NCBI GenBank assembly: GCA_963794605.1
Contig: CAWCEN010000004.1
Coordinates: forward strand, 186,001-250,000
DNA from: VAXT01 sp963794605
Lineage (GTDB): Bacteria > Actinomycetota > Thermoleophilia > Gaiellales > Gaiellaceae
DNA: 64,000 nt
Direction: 5' to 3'
Below are positions 26,251 to 36,273 of this stretch, piece by piece; the first letter of the stretch is position 1, and each line of letters starts with the position of its first letter. Position numbers and translations under genes: made by a program. Under the pieces are notes generated by a model that was not told the DNA's origin, ran no database searches, and saw only the letters and a list, made by a program, of their open reading frames with translations.

Positions 26251-26802
26251 GTGGAGGTGCGTCCTGAAGCGATCAGAGATCGTTCGGCCGTGCGGGCGTT
26301 ACACGTCGCGGCGTTCGGAGAAGATCACGTCCCGGTTGTTGCAAACCTCGTCGACGAGCTGCGCGACGCTGTCACGCGAGGCGAAGGGCTTTCGCTCGTC
26401 GCGGCAGAACGAGACCAGATTGTCGGACACGTGATGTTCAGCCCGAGCCTGCTCGACGCGCCGAAGCGCTTGCTCCCGGTGCAGGTGCTGAGCCCGATCG
26501 GGGTCGCGCCGGCGCGTCAGAACCAGGGGGTCGGATCGGCGCTGATCCGCCGTGGCCTCGAGCTGCTGAGCGAACGCGATGTACCACTCGTCTTCTTGGA
26601 AGGGGCACCGGGGTATTACTCGCGCTTCGGGTTCGAGCCAGGCGCAGCCCATGGATTCAGGAAGCCGTCGTTGCGAATCCCGGACGCAGCGTTCCAAGTA
26701 CTGCGACTCCCTGCCTACGAGCCCTGGATGACGGGCACGCTCGTATATAGCGAGGTTTTCTGGACGCATGACGCCGTCGGGCGCCGCGACCCCGACTCCT
26801 GA
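26251..26802 (+). CDS. GNAT family N-acetyltransferase (YhbS-like)
   Basis: A 183-residue acetyltransferase with the YhbS pattern: IRDRSAVRALHVAAFGEDH, IVGHVMFSPSLLD, then LSPIGVAPARQNQGVGSALI (acetyl-CoA loop Q-NQGVG) and VFLEGAPGYYSRFGFEPG. GTG start; a second GTG lies two codons on. Intact and alone between two repeat A copies. Confidence 0.85.
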   Translation: MEVRPEAIRDRSAVRALHVAAFGEDHVPVVANLVDELRDAVTRGEGLSLVAAERDQIVGHVMFSPSLLDAPKRLLPVQVLSPIGVAPARQNQGVGSALIRRGLELLSERDVPLVFLEGAPGYYSRFGFEPGAAHGFRKPSLRIPDAAFQVLRLPAYEPWMTGTLVYSEVFWTHDAVGRRDPDS

Positions 26803-26832
26803 CGCCGCGCCCGCAGCGCGAGCGGCAGCGCC

Positions 26833-26864
26833 GCCTGGGCCAGTGTCCGGGAATGTCCCCCTGA
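26833..26864 (+). repeat. Repeat A, copy 7
   Basis: GCCTGGGCCAGTGTCCGGGA then ATGTCCCCCTGA. One of the best matches to consensus. Confidence 0.8.
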
Positions 26865-26970
26865 CGCAGCCTGGGCAGAGACCGATGAGTTACGGCTCGC
26901 CGAGCGGTCTAACGCCCAGATCAAGAGCTACCTGCGGCCGGAGGAGGCCGCCGAGAAAGGAGTCAAGGCC

Positions 26971-27588
26971 GTGCTCAGCCGCGACGATATCGGTCGGCAC
27001 CTGACGAGCGAAATGTTCTTCTCCGGTGACCGCTTGCCCGGGTTCTCCGACACGATCGAGCATCCCGACGGGCTCGTCCTCGTCGACACGGGGATGATCG
27101 ACACGACGCCGGCGATCGAAGACGACGGCGAGGAGTGGCACCCGAACCCGCTCCCGAACGAGCTCGTGAGTCGCGTCGCGGTCGTCGTCAACACGCACCT
27201 CCACTTCGACCACTGCGGCGGCAACCGGCTCTTCCCGGGCATCCCGATCCACGTGCAGCGACGCGAGCTCGCGGACGCGCGGACGAAGGACGACTACACG
27301 GTGCGGGAGTGGGTCGACTTTCCGGGCGCGACGTACGTCGAGCACGACGGCGAGGCGGAGATCCTGCCCGGCGTCAAGCTCCTACCGGCGCCGGGACACA
27401 CGGCCGGACATCAGATTGTCGTCGTGGAGACCGAGGAAGGCCCGGTCGTCCTCGGCGGCGACGTCGGCGACTCGTTCGAGGAGCTCGAACGCGGGGATAC
27501 GCCGGGCCGGCAGCTCGTCCTCGAACCCGCGGCGCCGACCTACCTCGCGCATGTCGCGGAGGTGCGCGTCCGGCACCCGCGGTCGTAG
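26971..27588 (+). CDS. Metallo-beta-lactamase fold hydrolase
   Basis: MBL-fold metal hydrolase of 205 residues. The metal motif THLHFDHCGG (HxHxDH) lies near residues 71-80, with PAPGHTAGHQ giving the next histidine and VLGGDVGDSF the bridging Asp. The downstream histidine is probably YLAHVAE. Start GTG has AAAGGAG nine bases upstream; coding-like sequence extends further 5' but has no start codon. Lactonase-like or general MBL; antibiotic hydrolysis not implied. Confidence 0.87.
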   Translation: MLSRDDIGRHLTSEMFFSGDRLPGFSDTIEHPDGLVLVDTGMIDTTPAIEDDGEEWHPNPLPNELVSRVAVVVNTHLHFDHCGGNRLFPGIPIHVQRRELADARTKDDYTVREWVDFPGATYVEHDGEAEILPGVKLLPAPGHTAGHQIVVVETEEGPVVLGGDVGDSFEELERGDTPGRQLVLEPAAPTYLAHVAEVRVRHPRS

Positions 27589-27591
27589 CGT

Positions 27592-27741
27592 CTCGTCTTC
27601 CGAAAGCCGTGCCTTGAGCGCGGCGAGCACCTTGTCCTGGATCGATGGGACATCGCGCATCAGCGTCCGAACCCCGGACGCCGAGAGCACGAGGACGCGG
27701 GCCCCGGCCCTCGCGTCCGTAACGCTCGTAGCGTCAAGGCG
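27592..27741 (-). pseudogene. Remnant of a cyclic-nucleotide-binding (Crp-like) domain
   Basis: Reads DATSVTDARAGARVLVLSA then LMRDVPSIQDKVLAALKARL, the end of a cNMP-binding domain (strand, then 'F..L....P.....L..L..RL' helix). An in-frame stop lies just upstream and nothing precedes it, so only a fragment survives, beside repeat A copy 8. Confidence 0.45.
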
Positions 27742-27752
27742 TCAGCGCTCAG

Positions 27753-27776
27753 GCTGGGCCAGCGTCATGTCCCTCG
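27753..27776 (+). repeat. Repeat A, copy 8 (internal deletion)
   Basis: GCTGGGCCAGCGTC joined straight to ATGTCCCTCG; about seven bases of the stem (TCGGGA) are missing. Confidence 0.6.
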
Positions 27777-27874
27777 TAGCCCAGTCCGGTGTAATCACAA
27801 CTCTGTAATCGCTCATACAATCGCCGGCACGGATTGGCGCACATCGTTAAGCGGTCCTCGGAAGGGAGTGAACG

Positions 27875-28318
27875 ATGCCGATTCGGATCGAGCGCGAGCA
27901 CCACTTTGCGATGCATGTCGAAGCTGGCTTCGCATTCATAACGGACATGGCCAACTGGCCTAGGTACTGGCCCGGCTTTGTCCGGATCGAGTCCGGTTCG
28001 CGGTGGAGCGCCACGGGCGACGAGGCCTGCGTCGTCGTTCGGCTTCTTGGGCGGAACGTCGAGCTTCGAATGACTCTTCGCCACTTCGAGGAGAACCAAC
28101 TCGTCGAGTACGAGAGCACGCAGAGCGGGATGCCCGACGCGCATCACGAGCGACACTTCGTACCGGCCAACGGCGGCGGCTTCCTCTACCGCCTCGTGGT
28201 CGAGTATGAGCCGAGATCTGGGCTTCGAGGCCTCTACGACCGGCTTCTCCTGCGGCGTGGCGTCGAGCGTGCGCTCCGTCAGACGGTCGCGAACCTCGAG
28301 GCCACGTTGGCAGCGTGA
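27875..28318 (+). CDS. SRPBCC family protein
   Basis: A 147-residue START/polyketide-cyclase-like protein: EREHHFAMHVEAGFAFITDMANWPRYWPGF, ESGSRWSATGDEACVVVRLL and MTLRHFEENQLVEYES are the usual strands. GAAGGGAG lies seven bases before the ATG; TACAAT at 27815-27820 could be its -10. No cofactor or active-site signature. Confidence 0.82.
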   Translation: MPIRIEREHHFAMHVEAGFAFITDMANWPRYWPGFVRIESGSRWSATGDEACVVVRLLGRNVELRMTLRHFEENQLVEYESTQSGMPDAHHERHFVPANGGGFLYRLVVEYEPRSGLRGLYDRLLLRRGVERALRQTVANLEATLAA

Positions 28319-28494
28319 CGGCAACCGGGCCGAACCGTCCTCGACTGGAGCGAGTCCTAGTGCTCAATCGGGCCGGACTCCCCTTGACCGTCGGGTTCTA
28401 GCGAGGCACTGCTCGCGTTGCGCGAGCGTAATCTCGCTCGAGAGGCAGTCGGTGGATTAAAGACTCTGCAGTCAGTCGACGGATGCCGGCCGAC

Positions 28495-29150
28495 CTACTT
28501 CTCACGCGCGGCTTGGGCTTCGTCAAACGCAAGCGACGATGACAGGTCGCGGTAGGCATCGACCTGCGCGAGCAGGTCGTTGGCCTTCTGCTCGACGGTC
28601 TCGACCGCGTCCGCGCCTGCAACCCAGCGCAGGGGTGGACGCTCCTGGTCGACGACGGTGACCAGAGCCTTCGCGAGCTTCGCGGGGTCGCCGCCCTGCT
28701 TGCCGCTCATCGCCTCCCAGACGGGACGGGTCTGGGCGGTGCGCTCGGCGTAGTCGTCGATTGACACATCGGCATAGGCCGTTGACTCCTTTTCGAGCAG
28801 CTCGGTGCGGAAGAAGCCCGGCTCCACGATCGTGGTGTGTATGCCGGAACGGCTCGACCTCGAACCGCAGCGACTCCATCCACCCCTCCACCCCGAACTT
28901 TGCTGCGGCGTAGGCCGAGCAGAACTCCTGTCCGACGATGCCGGCGGTCGACGTGATCGTGACGACTTTCCCCGACCGCTGCTTGCGCATCACGGGCAAG
29001 ACCGCGCGCGTGACGTTCATCGGCCCGACAAGGTTCGTCGTCAGCGACCGCTCGATCTGCTCCGGCGTCAGCTCCTCGAAGAAGCCGGCATAGAAGTTGC
29101 CAGCGTTATTGACCAGCACGTCGATGCGGCCGAAGCTCGAAGGCGCTCGG
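28495..29150 (-). pseudogene. SDR oxidoreductase, 5'-truncated and frameshifted
   Basis: Begins abruptly at FGRIDVLVNNAGNFYAGFFEE, so the whole cofactor-binding N-terminus (about 80 residues, TGxxxGxG) is absent; DNA upstream is unrelated. TSTAGIVGQEFCSAYAAAKFG gives the Ser-Tyr-Lys active site. After FEVEPF an extra base (about 28846) moves the frame to IHTTIVEPGFFRTELLEKES. Two independent lesions mark it as dead. Confidence 0.75.
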
Positions 29151-29215
29151 CAGACGAGCCTTGACTCTCTGCTGTTGAAGGTTCGCTTCGGACCTCGAGA
29201 TTGAAGTTCGCCCGG

Positions 29216-29563
29216 TCAGTCAATCGCCAAGATCGCGAAAACGCCTAGCACCGCCACCACGTACGGCGCCGTCAGGGAGAACACGAACAATCCGTCCCAT
29301 TCGCGTCGAATTGCACCGAAGCCGCCAACCAGTGCGAGCCACGTCGGTGCGAGCGCGATCGTTACCCAAACACCCGGGATGCCAGGATCGACAATCCCCG
29401 GAGCCGGAGGATCGTAGACCTCACCGCCGCCAGCGCTCATCGCGCCGACGAACCATAAGAACGCCGACGCCGACAGAGTCGCCAACGTCCCGACCATCCA
29501 CCACATCCAGGTCCGGCGTGAGATCACGCTCCCGTTATCGGTCGCTGCCGGAGACAACTTCAC
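29216..29563 (-). CDS. Small integral membrane protein
   Basis: 115 residues with three predicted membrane segments (about 20-42, 66-84 and 94-113) and a Gly/Pro-rich outer loop (GGGEVYDPPAPG). GTG start. No family recognised. It abuts the truncated end of the SDR pseudogene. Confidence 0.5.
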   Translation of the reverse strand: MKLSPAATDNGSVISRRTWMWWMVGTLATLSASAFLWFVGAMSAGGGEVYDPPAPGIVDPGIPGVWVTIALAPTWLALVGGFGAIRREWDGLFVFSLTAPYVVAVLGVFAILAID

Positions 29564-29613
29564 CGTGAACAGCGTCCGGCGATCAGCGCTGTCGGTCAGG
29601 ATTGACCAGCCTC

Positions 29614-29646
29614 GGCGGGCCAGCGTCCGGGAATGTTCCCCCGAAG
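29614..29646 (+). repeat. Repeat A, copy 9
   Basis: GGCGGGCCAGCGTCCGGGA then ATGTTCCCCCGAAG. Confidence 0.75.
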
Positions 29647-29708
29647 ACTTACCGCGCGCGGTAGACCTTCAGGTACTTCCTCCAGGGAGAAAGCGAGGTG
29701 GTCGTCGA

Positions 29709-30332
29709 GTGACCGATCCGCGGACCGAGCTCGTCGGTCGAGGCTACGACGTGATCGGAGAGCGCTTCGCCGAGTGGCGCGACCAGATCGTGGGCGATCC
29801 GCGCCGGGACTGGTTGGAAGAGCTCGTGTCGCGGCTGCAGGACGGGGCGCATGTGCTCGAGCTTGGCTGCGGTGCAGGTGTGCCCGATACACAGCGCCTC
29901 GCCGCGCGCTTCCAGGTGACTGGCGTCGATGTCTCCGCGGAGCAGGTGCGCCGCGCTCGAGACGCGGTGCCGGAAGCCACGTTCGTCCAAGCGGACTTCA
30001 CCGAGCTCGAGCTCGAGTCGGAGTCGTTCGACGCTGTTGTCTCGTTCTATGCGTTCAATCACGTCCCGCGCGAGTTGCTCGCGCCGACGTTCGCGCGGAT
30101 TCGTCGCTGGCTTGTCCCGTCCGGTCTGCTGATGACGGCGCTTGGAACGAGCGATACGGAGTGCTGGAAAGGGGACTGGCTTGGTGCACCGACGTTCTTC
30201 TCGAGCTTCCCACCCGAGACGAACACGCGGCTCGTGCTGGAGGCGGGCTTCAAGATCCTTCGCGACGAGCTCGTTACCTTCCGCGAGCCGGATGGCGACG
30301 CGACCTTCCAGTGGGTACTGGCGATGCGGTGA
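29709..30332 (+). CDS. Class I SAM-dependent methyltransferase
   Basis: A 207-residue methyltransferase: VLELGCGAGVPDTQRLA (motif I), VTGVDVSAEQV (motif II), FTELELESESFDAVVSFYAFNHV (motif III/IV region). GTG start. Alone between repeat A copies 9 and 10. Substrate unknown; small-molecule methyltransferases of this size are common. Confidence 0.85.
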   Translation: MTDPRTELVGRGYDVIGERFAEWRDQIVGDPRRDWLEELVSRLQDGAHVLELGCGAGVPDTQRLAARFQVTGVDVSAEQVRRARDAVPEATFVQADFTELELESESFDAVVSFYAFNHVPRELLAPTFARIRRWLVPSGLLMTALGTSDTECWKGDWLGAPTFFSSFPPETNTRLVLEAGFKILRDELVTFREPDGDATFQWVLAMR

Positions 30333-30351
30333 AGCTCGGCGTAGGCAGTGT

Positions 30352-30385
30352 GCCGTGGGCCAGCGTTCGGGAAAGTCACCCGAGG
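30352..30385 (+). repeat. Repeat A, copy 10
   Basis: GCCGTGGGCCAGCGTTCGGG then AAAGTCACCCGAGG; TCGGG and CCCGA arms pair perfectly. Confidence 0.75.
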
Positions 30386-30488
30386 TTCTGTTGTCTACGA
30401 CCTACTGCGCGTCTCCCGCTCTAGGAGCTGGTTTCAGACTGAGGGCGCGAGAGACAGCCTGTCCCGCCGCAGGCGCCTGCCCGACCTT

Positions 30489-31331
<843 letters not shown>

Positions 31332-31606
31332 CGGATGTCCTCTCTCCGGACCGGAAACCGGTCGCAACGAGTAGAGGAGCCGGCGACTTCCGATGGGCTG
31401 GCTGTCCGCTACGACTGCTCGCCGTGGCCTGAGTCTTCAGTCTAGCCACTCGGCCTCTCGACCGCTGATTCGCGTCCTCTCTCTCCCCCGACTACTGATC
31501 CTTCCTACTCAGCGCGGTAGGCCGGACGAGCGATGTCAGGCGAGAGCACGCTGGCACGGCTTAATGCGCGCCCACCCTCGTGCCTTTTCCCGCCCGGCGC
31601 CAGCGG

Positions 31607-32044
31607 CTAGGTAGACGCGGCTCCAGGCATCAATCCCAACTGCGTGAAGAGTTCGATCTGGTCGTAGTAGATGCGGATGGAGCTGATCTTGCCGCCCTGG
31701 ATGTGGAAGATTCCGACAAAGGGAAAGTCGAACTGTTTGCCGGTCGCGGGAACCTCAACTCCGTCCGGGCTCCGCAGCGGACCCGTGTGCGTCCCGACAT
31801 ACCGCGCCTGCTCGACCACATACTCTCCGTCCGCAAACAAGACGATGTCGCGACTCAAGCGATCCGGAGCTGCAGTCAGGAGTGCGTCGAAGTACATTCC
31901 CTCCAGGTCCGCGAGTCCTGAAATCCGCTGGCCGCCGGGCGCCTCGTAGACAACATCCTCGGCATAAAGCGTGGCCCACGCGTCGCGATCGCCAGCGTTC
32001 CAATACTCGATCGCCTGCTCGAGGACTCCCTTCGGTTCACTCAT
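31607..32044 (-). CDS. SnoaL/NTF2-like protein
   Basis: 145-residue cone-fold protein: EQAIEYWNAGDRDAWATLYAEDVVYEAPGG, then a late FPFVGIFHIQGGKISSIRIYYDQIEL, both typical of SnoaL-like polyketide cyclases and ketosteroid-isomerase-like proteins. GAGGAGG lies six bases before the ATG. Divergent from the kinase gene, with start codons only about 12 bases apart. Confidence 0.85.
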   Translation of the reverse strand: MSEPKGVLEQAIEYWNAGDRDAWATLYAEDVVYEAPGGQRISGLADLEGMYFDALLTAAPDRLSRDIVLFADGEYVVEQARYVGTHTGPLRSPDGVEVPATGKQFDFPFVGIFHIQGGKISSIRIYYDQIELFTQLGLMPGAAST

Positions 32045-32055
32045 GCCTACCTCCT

Positions 32056-32877
32056 CTGACCTACGACTGTTCAGGAGAAGCTACGCCTCTCCCGCTTGTC
32101 GAAGGCGGCAACGAGCGCTACTCAGTGCTGCTGGCGGATGGACGGCGCGTCTTTGTGAAGGCTGCACGGGGCGAGCTAACCGCTGCCTGGTTACGCCGCG
32201 AGCACCAGGTGTACGCGCACCTGCGCGGCACGTTTATCCCGAAGCTCGAAGCGTTCGAAGACGACCCGCTGTATCCGGTACTCGTTTTGGAAGACCTGAG
32301 CGATGCGGATTGGGAGATCCGCTGGAACACCGATCGGATTGCGCTCGTTCGCTCGACGCTGGCAGAGCTGTCGGCCTCCCAACCGCCGCCCAATAAGCAG
32401 GCTGTGCGCCAGGCGTTTCCGCAGTTGTTCGGGCGCTGGCGCGTCGTACAGGAAGATCCGGAGCCCTTCCTCTCAACCGGCATCCGGCCTCGGCGCTGGC
32501 TCGCGCACGTGCTTCCGAGACTTGCCGCGGCTGCCGACTCGGTTCGCGCCGACGGCGACGACACGCTTCACCTGGATGTGCGCAGTGACAATTTGTGCTT
32601 TCGGGACAGGGTCGCGGTTCTCGTCGACTGGAATTGGTGCGCGACCGGCAATGCGGATCTCGACGTCGCAGGTTGGCTTCCGAGTCTTGCGAACGAAGGT
32701 GGCCCCCAGCCGTGGGAGGTACTGCCAGCAGCAGGAGACTACGCCGCCTTTCTCGCAGGTTTCTGGGCAGCCGTGGTCGGACTCCCACCGCCGCCAACTG
32801 CTCCCACCGTCCGAGAGAAGCAGCGCCGCCAGCTCGAGGTGGCGCTGGCATGGTGCGAACATGAATTCGGTTTCTAA
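32056..32877 (+). CDS. Aminoglycoside-phosphotransferase-like kinase, 5' end lacks a standard start
   Basis: Kinase fold of the APH family, about 273 residues. RVFVKAA holds the ATP lysine, HLDVRSDNL is the Brenner motif (His, Asp, Asn) and VDWNW the metal Asp. The first ATG/GTG/TTG in frame (GTG 32125) would drop the first strand; upstream family-like coding (PLPLVEGGNERYS) begins near a CTG at 32056 and overlaps the divergent SnoaL promoter region. Probably 5'-truncated by a few codons or CTG-started. Substrate not predictable. Confidence 0.75.
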   Translation: MTYDCSGEATPLPLVEGGNERYSVLLADGRRVFVKAARGELTAAWLRREHQVYAHLRGTFIPKLEAFEDDPLYPVLVLEDLSDADWEIRWNTDRIALVRSTLAELSASQPPPNKQAVRQAFPQLFGRWRVVQEDPEPFLSTGIRPRRWLAHVLPRLAAAADSVRADGDDTLHLDVRSDNLCFRDRVAVLVDWNWCATGNADLDVAGWLPSLANEGGPQPWEVLPAAGDYAAFLAGFWAAVVGLPPPPTAPTVREKQRRQLEVALAWCEHEFGF

Positions 32878-32882
32878 AGGTC

Positions 32883-32913
32883 GTTTGGGCCAGCGTTCGG
32901 CAATGTCCCTCGA
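32883..32913 (+). repeat. Repeat A, copy 11
   Basis: GTTTGGGCCAGCGTTCGGCA then ATGTCCCTCGA, five bases after the kinase stop. Confidence 0.75.
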
Positions 32914-33120
32914 CGACGCGTGCCAATTGATGTCGTGGATCAGCCAGAGGCGCTCGCCGGTCTGGGACCCGGTTCGCGCTTGAGCGGTGATCTGCATCGT
33001 GTCGGGCTCAAGCTCATTCTCGGACACCTCGCCGAGGTCGCCGCTCCGGCCGCGACGTGCATGCACGAGACGAGACCTCGCAGCCGATCGACGCGGTCGT
33101 GGCGGAGCTCGTCTCGACGG

Positions 33121-34299
33121 CTAGTCGCCTCGGCGAAGCACGCCCGCGGCCAACGCGATGATTCCCACGAGGGCGGCGACGAGGCAGAACGACGTCGTGA
33201 GCGAGGACGCCGAGGCGATGCCGCCGATCACTCCCGGGGCGACGAGGCCGCTCGCGTAGGCGACGACGGCGACGCCGGCGATGCTACGCGCGGGATGGGC
33301 GCCTACGCGCCCGGCCGCGGCGAACACGAGCGGGACGACGACTGCGAGGCCGATCCCGAGCAGCGCGAAGCCGAGGAGGCCCACCGCCAGGCCGGGCGCC
33401 AGCACGACCGCCACGGCGCCGACGAAGGCGCACGCCCCTGAGATGCGGACGGTACGGACCGGCCCCAGCCTGCGGATCACGCGGTCGCCCATGAGCCTGA
33501 CCGTCGCCATCGCGACAGCGAACGCCGAGACCGCCAACGCTGCGACGCTCGCCGACCCGCCGAGCTCGTTGCGGATGTAGAACGCCGACCAGTCGGTTCC
33601 GGCCTGCTCGCCGAACACGGCGCAGAGGCCGACGAGCCCGATCAGGAGGACGGGCCGGGTCGGGAGCGCGAAGTGCGGCGGCGCAGGCGCGTCCGTCGTC
33701 GTCGGGTCCTCGATCAGAAGCTGCGCGACGGCCGCGCCGACCGTGGCGAGAACGAGCGCCTCGACCGCGAACTGGACCCGCGTGTCGATGCCGGCGTGGG
33801 ACGCGAATGCCGAGACGGCCGACCCGACCAGGACGCCCACGCTCCAGAAGCCGTGCAGGCTCGACATCACCGACCGGCCGAACAACTTCTCCACCAGAAC
33901 GCCCTCCGCATTCATCGCCATGTCCGCGAGCCCCGCGACCGCGCCGAAGACGAGCAGGACGGCGCAAAGTGCCGCGAGCGACGTCGGCAGCGCCGGCAGG
34001 ACAAGGCACGCGCACCACGCGACGATCGTGGCTCTGACGAACGGGCGGAGCGCGAAGCGGTGAGCGAGACGGCCCGAGAAGGGCATGGCGAGCAGGGCGC
34101 CTATCCCCGGCATGAGGAGCGCAATCCCGAGATGGCCGACGCCGACGCCGACGTGCGACGCGATCCACGGAATGCGGGCCGCGAAGCTGCCGGTCACGCA
34201 TCCGTGCACCGCGAACACGGCCGCCGTCGCGCGTCGGGCACGCTGGACGTCGGGAGCGGGCGCGGCCTGATCCGGTGCGGACTTCGCGGCCGCGGTCAC
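33121..34299 (-). CDS. MFS transporter (YbjJ-like)
   Basis: A 392-residue permease with twelve predicted membrane segments, e.g. residues 75-95 and 100-120, and the motif-A-like loop GRLAHRFALRPFVR after segment 2. MNAEGVLVEKLFGRSVMSSLHGFWSVG is typical of the YbjJ branch. GTG start. Substrate unknown. The ~200 bases to its right-hand (3') side before repeat A copy 11 hold no gene I can support. Confidence 0.87.
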   Translation of the reverse strand: MTAAAKSAPDQAAPAPDVQRARRATAAVFAVHGCVTGSFAARIPWIASHVGVGVGHLGIALLMPGIGALLAMPFSGRLAHRFALRPFVRATIVAWCACLVLPALPTSLAALCAVLLVFGAVAGLADMAMNAEGVLVEKLFGRSVMSSLHGFWSVGVLVGSAVSAFASHAGIDTRVQFAVEALVLATVGAAVAQLLIEDPTTTDAPAPPHFALPTRPVLLIGLVGLCAVFGEQAGTDWSAFYIRNELGGSASVAALAVSAFAVAMATVRLMGDRVIRRLGPVRTVRISGACAFVGAVAVVLAPGLAVGLLGFALLGIGLAVVVPLVFAAAGRVGAHPARSIAGVAVVAYASGLVAPGVIGGIASASSLTTSFCLVAALVGIIALAAGVLRRGD

Positions 34300-34450
34300 C
34301 GTCCGAGACTATCCAGCGCCGGCCGAGAACAACCTGTTCGCATCGTCGACAGACCTGCAGGCCGGAGCCGCCTCGGCGATCCGCATCCTCGCCGCAATGG
34401 CAACGTCACCGCGACCGAGCAGCTGCCCTCGCCCGAGCGCGCGATTGGCG

Positions 34451-34888
34451 TCAGCCGATTTGCTCGGCCAGCCCGATGAGTATGCCCTCGGGGCCCCGGA
34501 GGTAGCAGAGCCGATACACGTCTTCGTACTGGACCACTTCGTCGACGAGTTGCGCGCCGTGCTCGCGGAGCCGGGCAAGCGTGTCGTCGAGGTCGTCCAC
34601 CGCGAACATGACGCGGAGGTAGCCGAGGGCGTTTACCGGCGCGTTCCGGTGATCGGCGATCGTAGGCGGCGTGAGAAAGCGCGAGAGTTCGATCCTGCCG
34701 TGGCCGTCCGGCGTACGCATCATGGCGATCTCGACGCGCTGGTCGCGCAGTCCAGTGACGCGCCCTGACCAGTCTCCTTCGATCATCGCCCGCCCCTCGA
34801 GTTCGAGGCCGAGCTCGGCGAAAAACGAGATCGCGGCATCAAGCGACTCCACCACGATGCCCACGTTGTCCATCCGTTGGAGCGCCAC
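34451..34888 (-). CDS. VOC (glyoxalase/bleomycin-resistance) family protein
   Basis: 145 residues, two beta-alpha-beta-beta-beta modules: MDNVGIVVESLDAAISFFAELGLELEG and NALGYLRVMFAVDDLDDTLARLREHGA. Histidine and glutamate metal positions (HGRIELSRF) are present. GTG start. Metal-dependent lyase, dioxygenase or drug-binding role cannot be told apart. Confidence 0.85.
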   Translation of the reverse strand: MALQRMDNVGIVVESLDAAISFFAELGLELEGRAMIEGDWSGRVTGLRDQRVEIAMMRTPDGHGRIELSRFLTPPTIADHRNAPVNALGYLRVMFAVDDLDDTLARLREHGAQLVDEVVQYEDVYRLCYLRGPEGILIGLAEQIG

Positions 34889-34916
34889 GCGGTCATTGTC
34901 GCGGATCGCAAAGCGC

Positions 34917-34980
34917 CGATGAATTTTGGGTGCGCTACCGGTCTCTACTGCGTACGGATCCGCAAGCGCGGGTCCGCTGA
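34917..34980 (+). repeat. Repeat B, copy 3
   Basis: CGATGAATTTTGGG, CGGTCTCTACTGCG, then TACGGATCCGCAAGCGC. Unlike the other copies it precedes an oxidase-fold gene, not an S51 peptidase. Confidence 0.65.
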
Positions 34981-35005
34981 TACCCCGGATCGATAGGAGC
35001 CCTCA

Positions 35006-35521
35006 ATGACGCAGCCAGTGACTGAGCTCGACGCGCGCTTCAGCGACCCGGCCGCGGTCGCGGCCGACTGGGATCAGACTCGGCGGACGCTCGAAGACGC
35101 CGAGTTGTTCTGGATCGCGACCGTCCGAGCGGACGGTCGGCCCCATGCGACGCCACTCGTCGCTGTCTGGCTCGATGACGCGATCCATTTCGCGACCGGC
35201 TTCGGCGAGCAGAAGGCCGTGAACCTGAGAACCAACCAGAACGTGATCCTGATGACCGGTTGCAACGAATGGGAGCGAGGGCTCGACGTCGTGGTCGAAG
35301 GCGAGGCCGTCCGAGTGATCGACGAGAGCGTCCTCGAACGGCTCGCAGAGGCGTGGGAAACGAAGTGGGACGGCCGCTGGCACTACGAAGTGCACGAGGG
35401 TGGATTTCGGCACGAGGCAAACGCCGACGCGGTCCTCGTGTTCTCGGTGAAGCCGACCAAGGTCCTCGCGTTCGCCAAGGGCACATTCGGCCAGACGCGC
35501 CACAGGTTCAAGCAGGAATAA
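35006..35521 (+). CDS. Pyridoxamine 5'-phosphate oxidase-fold protein 2
   Basis: 171 residues: LFWIATVRADGRPHATPLVAVWLDD is the split-barrel signature, followed by FATGFGEQKAVNLRTNQNVI. ATAGGAG sits six bases before the ATG. Likely binds FMN or F420. Followed after repeat B by S51 peptidase 3 on the same strand, so the pair could be one transcription unit. Confidence 0.85.
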   Translation: MTQPVTELDARFSDPAAVAADWDQTRRTLEDAELFWIATVRADGRPHATPLVAVWLDDAIHFATGFGEQKAVNLRTNQNVILMTGCNEWERGLDVVVEGEAVRVIDESVLERLAEAWETKWDGRWHYEVHEGGFRHEANADAVLVFSVKPTKVLAFAKGTFGQTRHRFKQE

Positions 35522-35522
35522 C

Positions 35523-35597
35523 CCTGGCTCTCCACCGCGCACGGATCCGTAAGCGCCGGGAACGTTCTCACCTACACCAACGAATTCAGGAGGCAAG
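35523..35597 (+). repeat. Repeat B, copy 4, leader of S51 peptidase 3
   Basis: CTGGCTCTCCACCGCGC, perfect palindrome ACGGATCCGT, AAGCGC, GAACGTTCT and AGGAGGCAAG before the TTG start. Begins right after the stop of the oxidase gene. Confidence 0.7.
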
Positions 35598-36266
35598 TTG
35601 AAGCTTCTTCTTACGTCAGCCGGCATAAAGAACCCGAGCATCCACGACGCGCTGGTCGACCTGCTGGGCAAGCCGACCGCCGAGTGCGACGCCCTCTGCA
35701 TTCCCACGGCGTTGTACGGGCATCCCATGGCCGGCCCTCGCCAGGCGTGGCGGTGCATCAGTGGGCAGGAGACTGGCACTCCCACGGTCGGACTGGGCTG
35801 GAAGTCGATGGGAGTGCTGGAGCTCACCGCCCTACCGAGCCTCGACGCGGAACGCTGGGTCCCGCTGGTCCGAGAGACGGACGTCCTGCTCGTCGAGGGC
35901 GGCGATGCAACATACCTGTGCCACTGGATGCGGCAAAGCGGACTGGCGGACCTCCTGGCGACGCTGCCCGAGACGGTCTGGGTTGGGGTGAGCGCCGGAA
36001 GCATGGTGATGACCCCCCGGATCGGTGACGACTTCGTGATGTGGCCGTCAGCGACAGACGACCGCACCCTAGGGATCGTCGACTTCTCGATCTTCCCGCA
36101 CCTCGATAACCCTGACCTGCCGTGGAACACGATGGCCACCGCAGAGGAATGGGCGGCCCGCTTGTCAGGTCCGGCGTACGCGATCGACGACGAGACCGCC
36201 TTCAAAGTGGTCGACGGTACCGTCGAGGTCATCTCCGAGGGGCACTGGAAACTGCTCACGCCCTAG
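35598..36266 (+). CDS. Peptidase E (S51) paralogue 3
   Basis: 222 residues, MKLLLTSAGIKNPSIHDALVD, nucleophile motif VWVGVSAGSMVM, C-terminus EGHWKLLTP. More divergent from copies 1 and 2 than they are from each other. The start is TTG, fixed by AGGAGG six bases upstream and the conserved N-terminus. Ends just before repeat A copy 12. Confidence 0.87.
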   Translation: MKLLLTSAGIKNPSIHDALVDLLGKPTAECDALCIPTALYGHPMAGPRQAWRCISGQETGTPTVGLGWKSMGVLELTALPSLDAERWVPLVRETDVLLVEGGDATYLCHWMRQSGLADLLATLPETVWVGVSAGSMVMTPRIGDDFVMWPSATDDRTLGIVDFSIFPHLDNPDLPWNTMATAEEWAARLSGPAYAIDDETAFKVVDGTVEVISEGHWKLLTP

Positions 36267-36273
36267 GACTGAG

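Noticed and set aside
28355..28385. Possible further repeat A copy (GGGCCGGACTCCCCTTGACC)
   Set aside because: Only the outer blocks match; the CGTTCGGGAATG part is missing, so chance cannot be excluded. Similar weak hits at 22188, 31521 and 40027 were also left out.
32920..33115. Short open frames on both strands between repeat A copy 11 and the MFS gene
   Set aside because: None has a start site or a recognisable domain and the frames run through the repeat.
33121..34300. Long open frames on the plus strand and a second minus frame
   Set aside because: Shadows of the MFS gene caused by high GC; the MFS frame has clear membrane segments.
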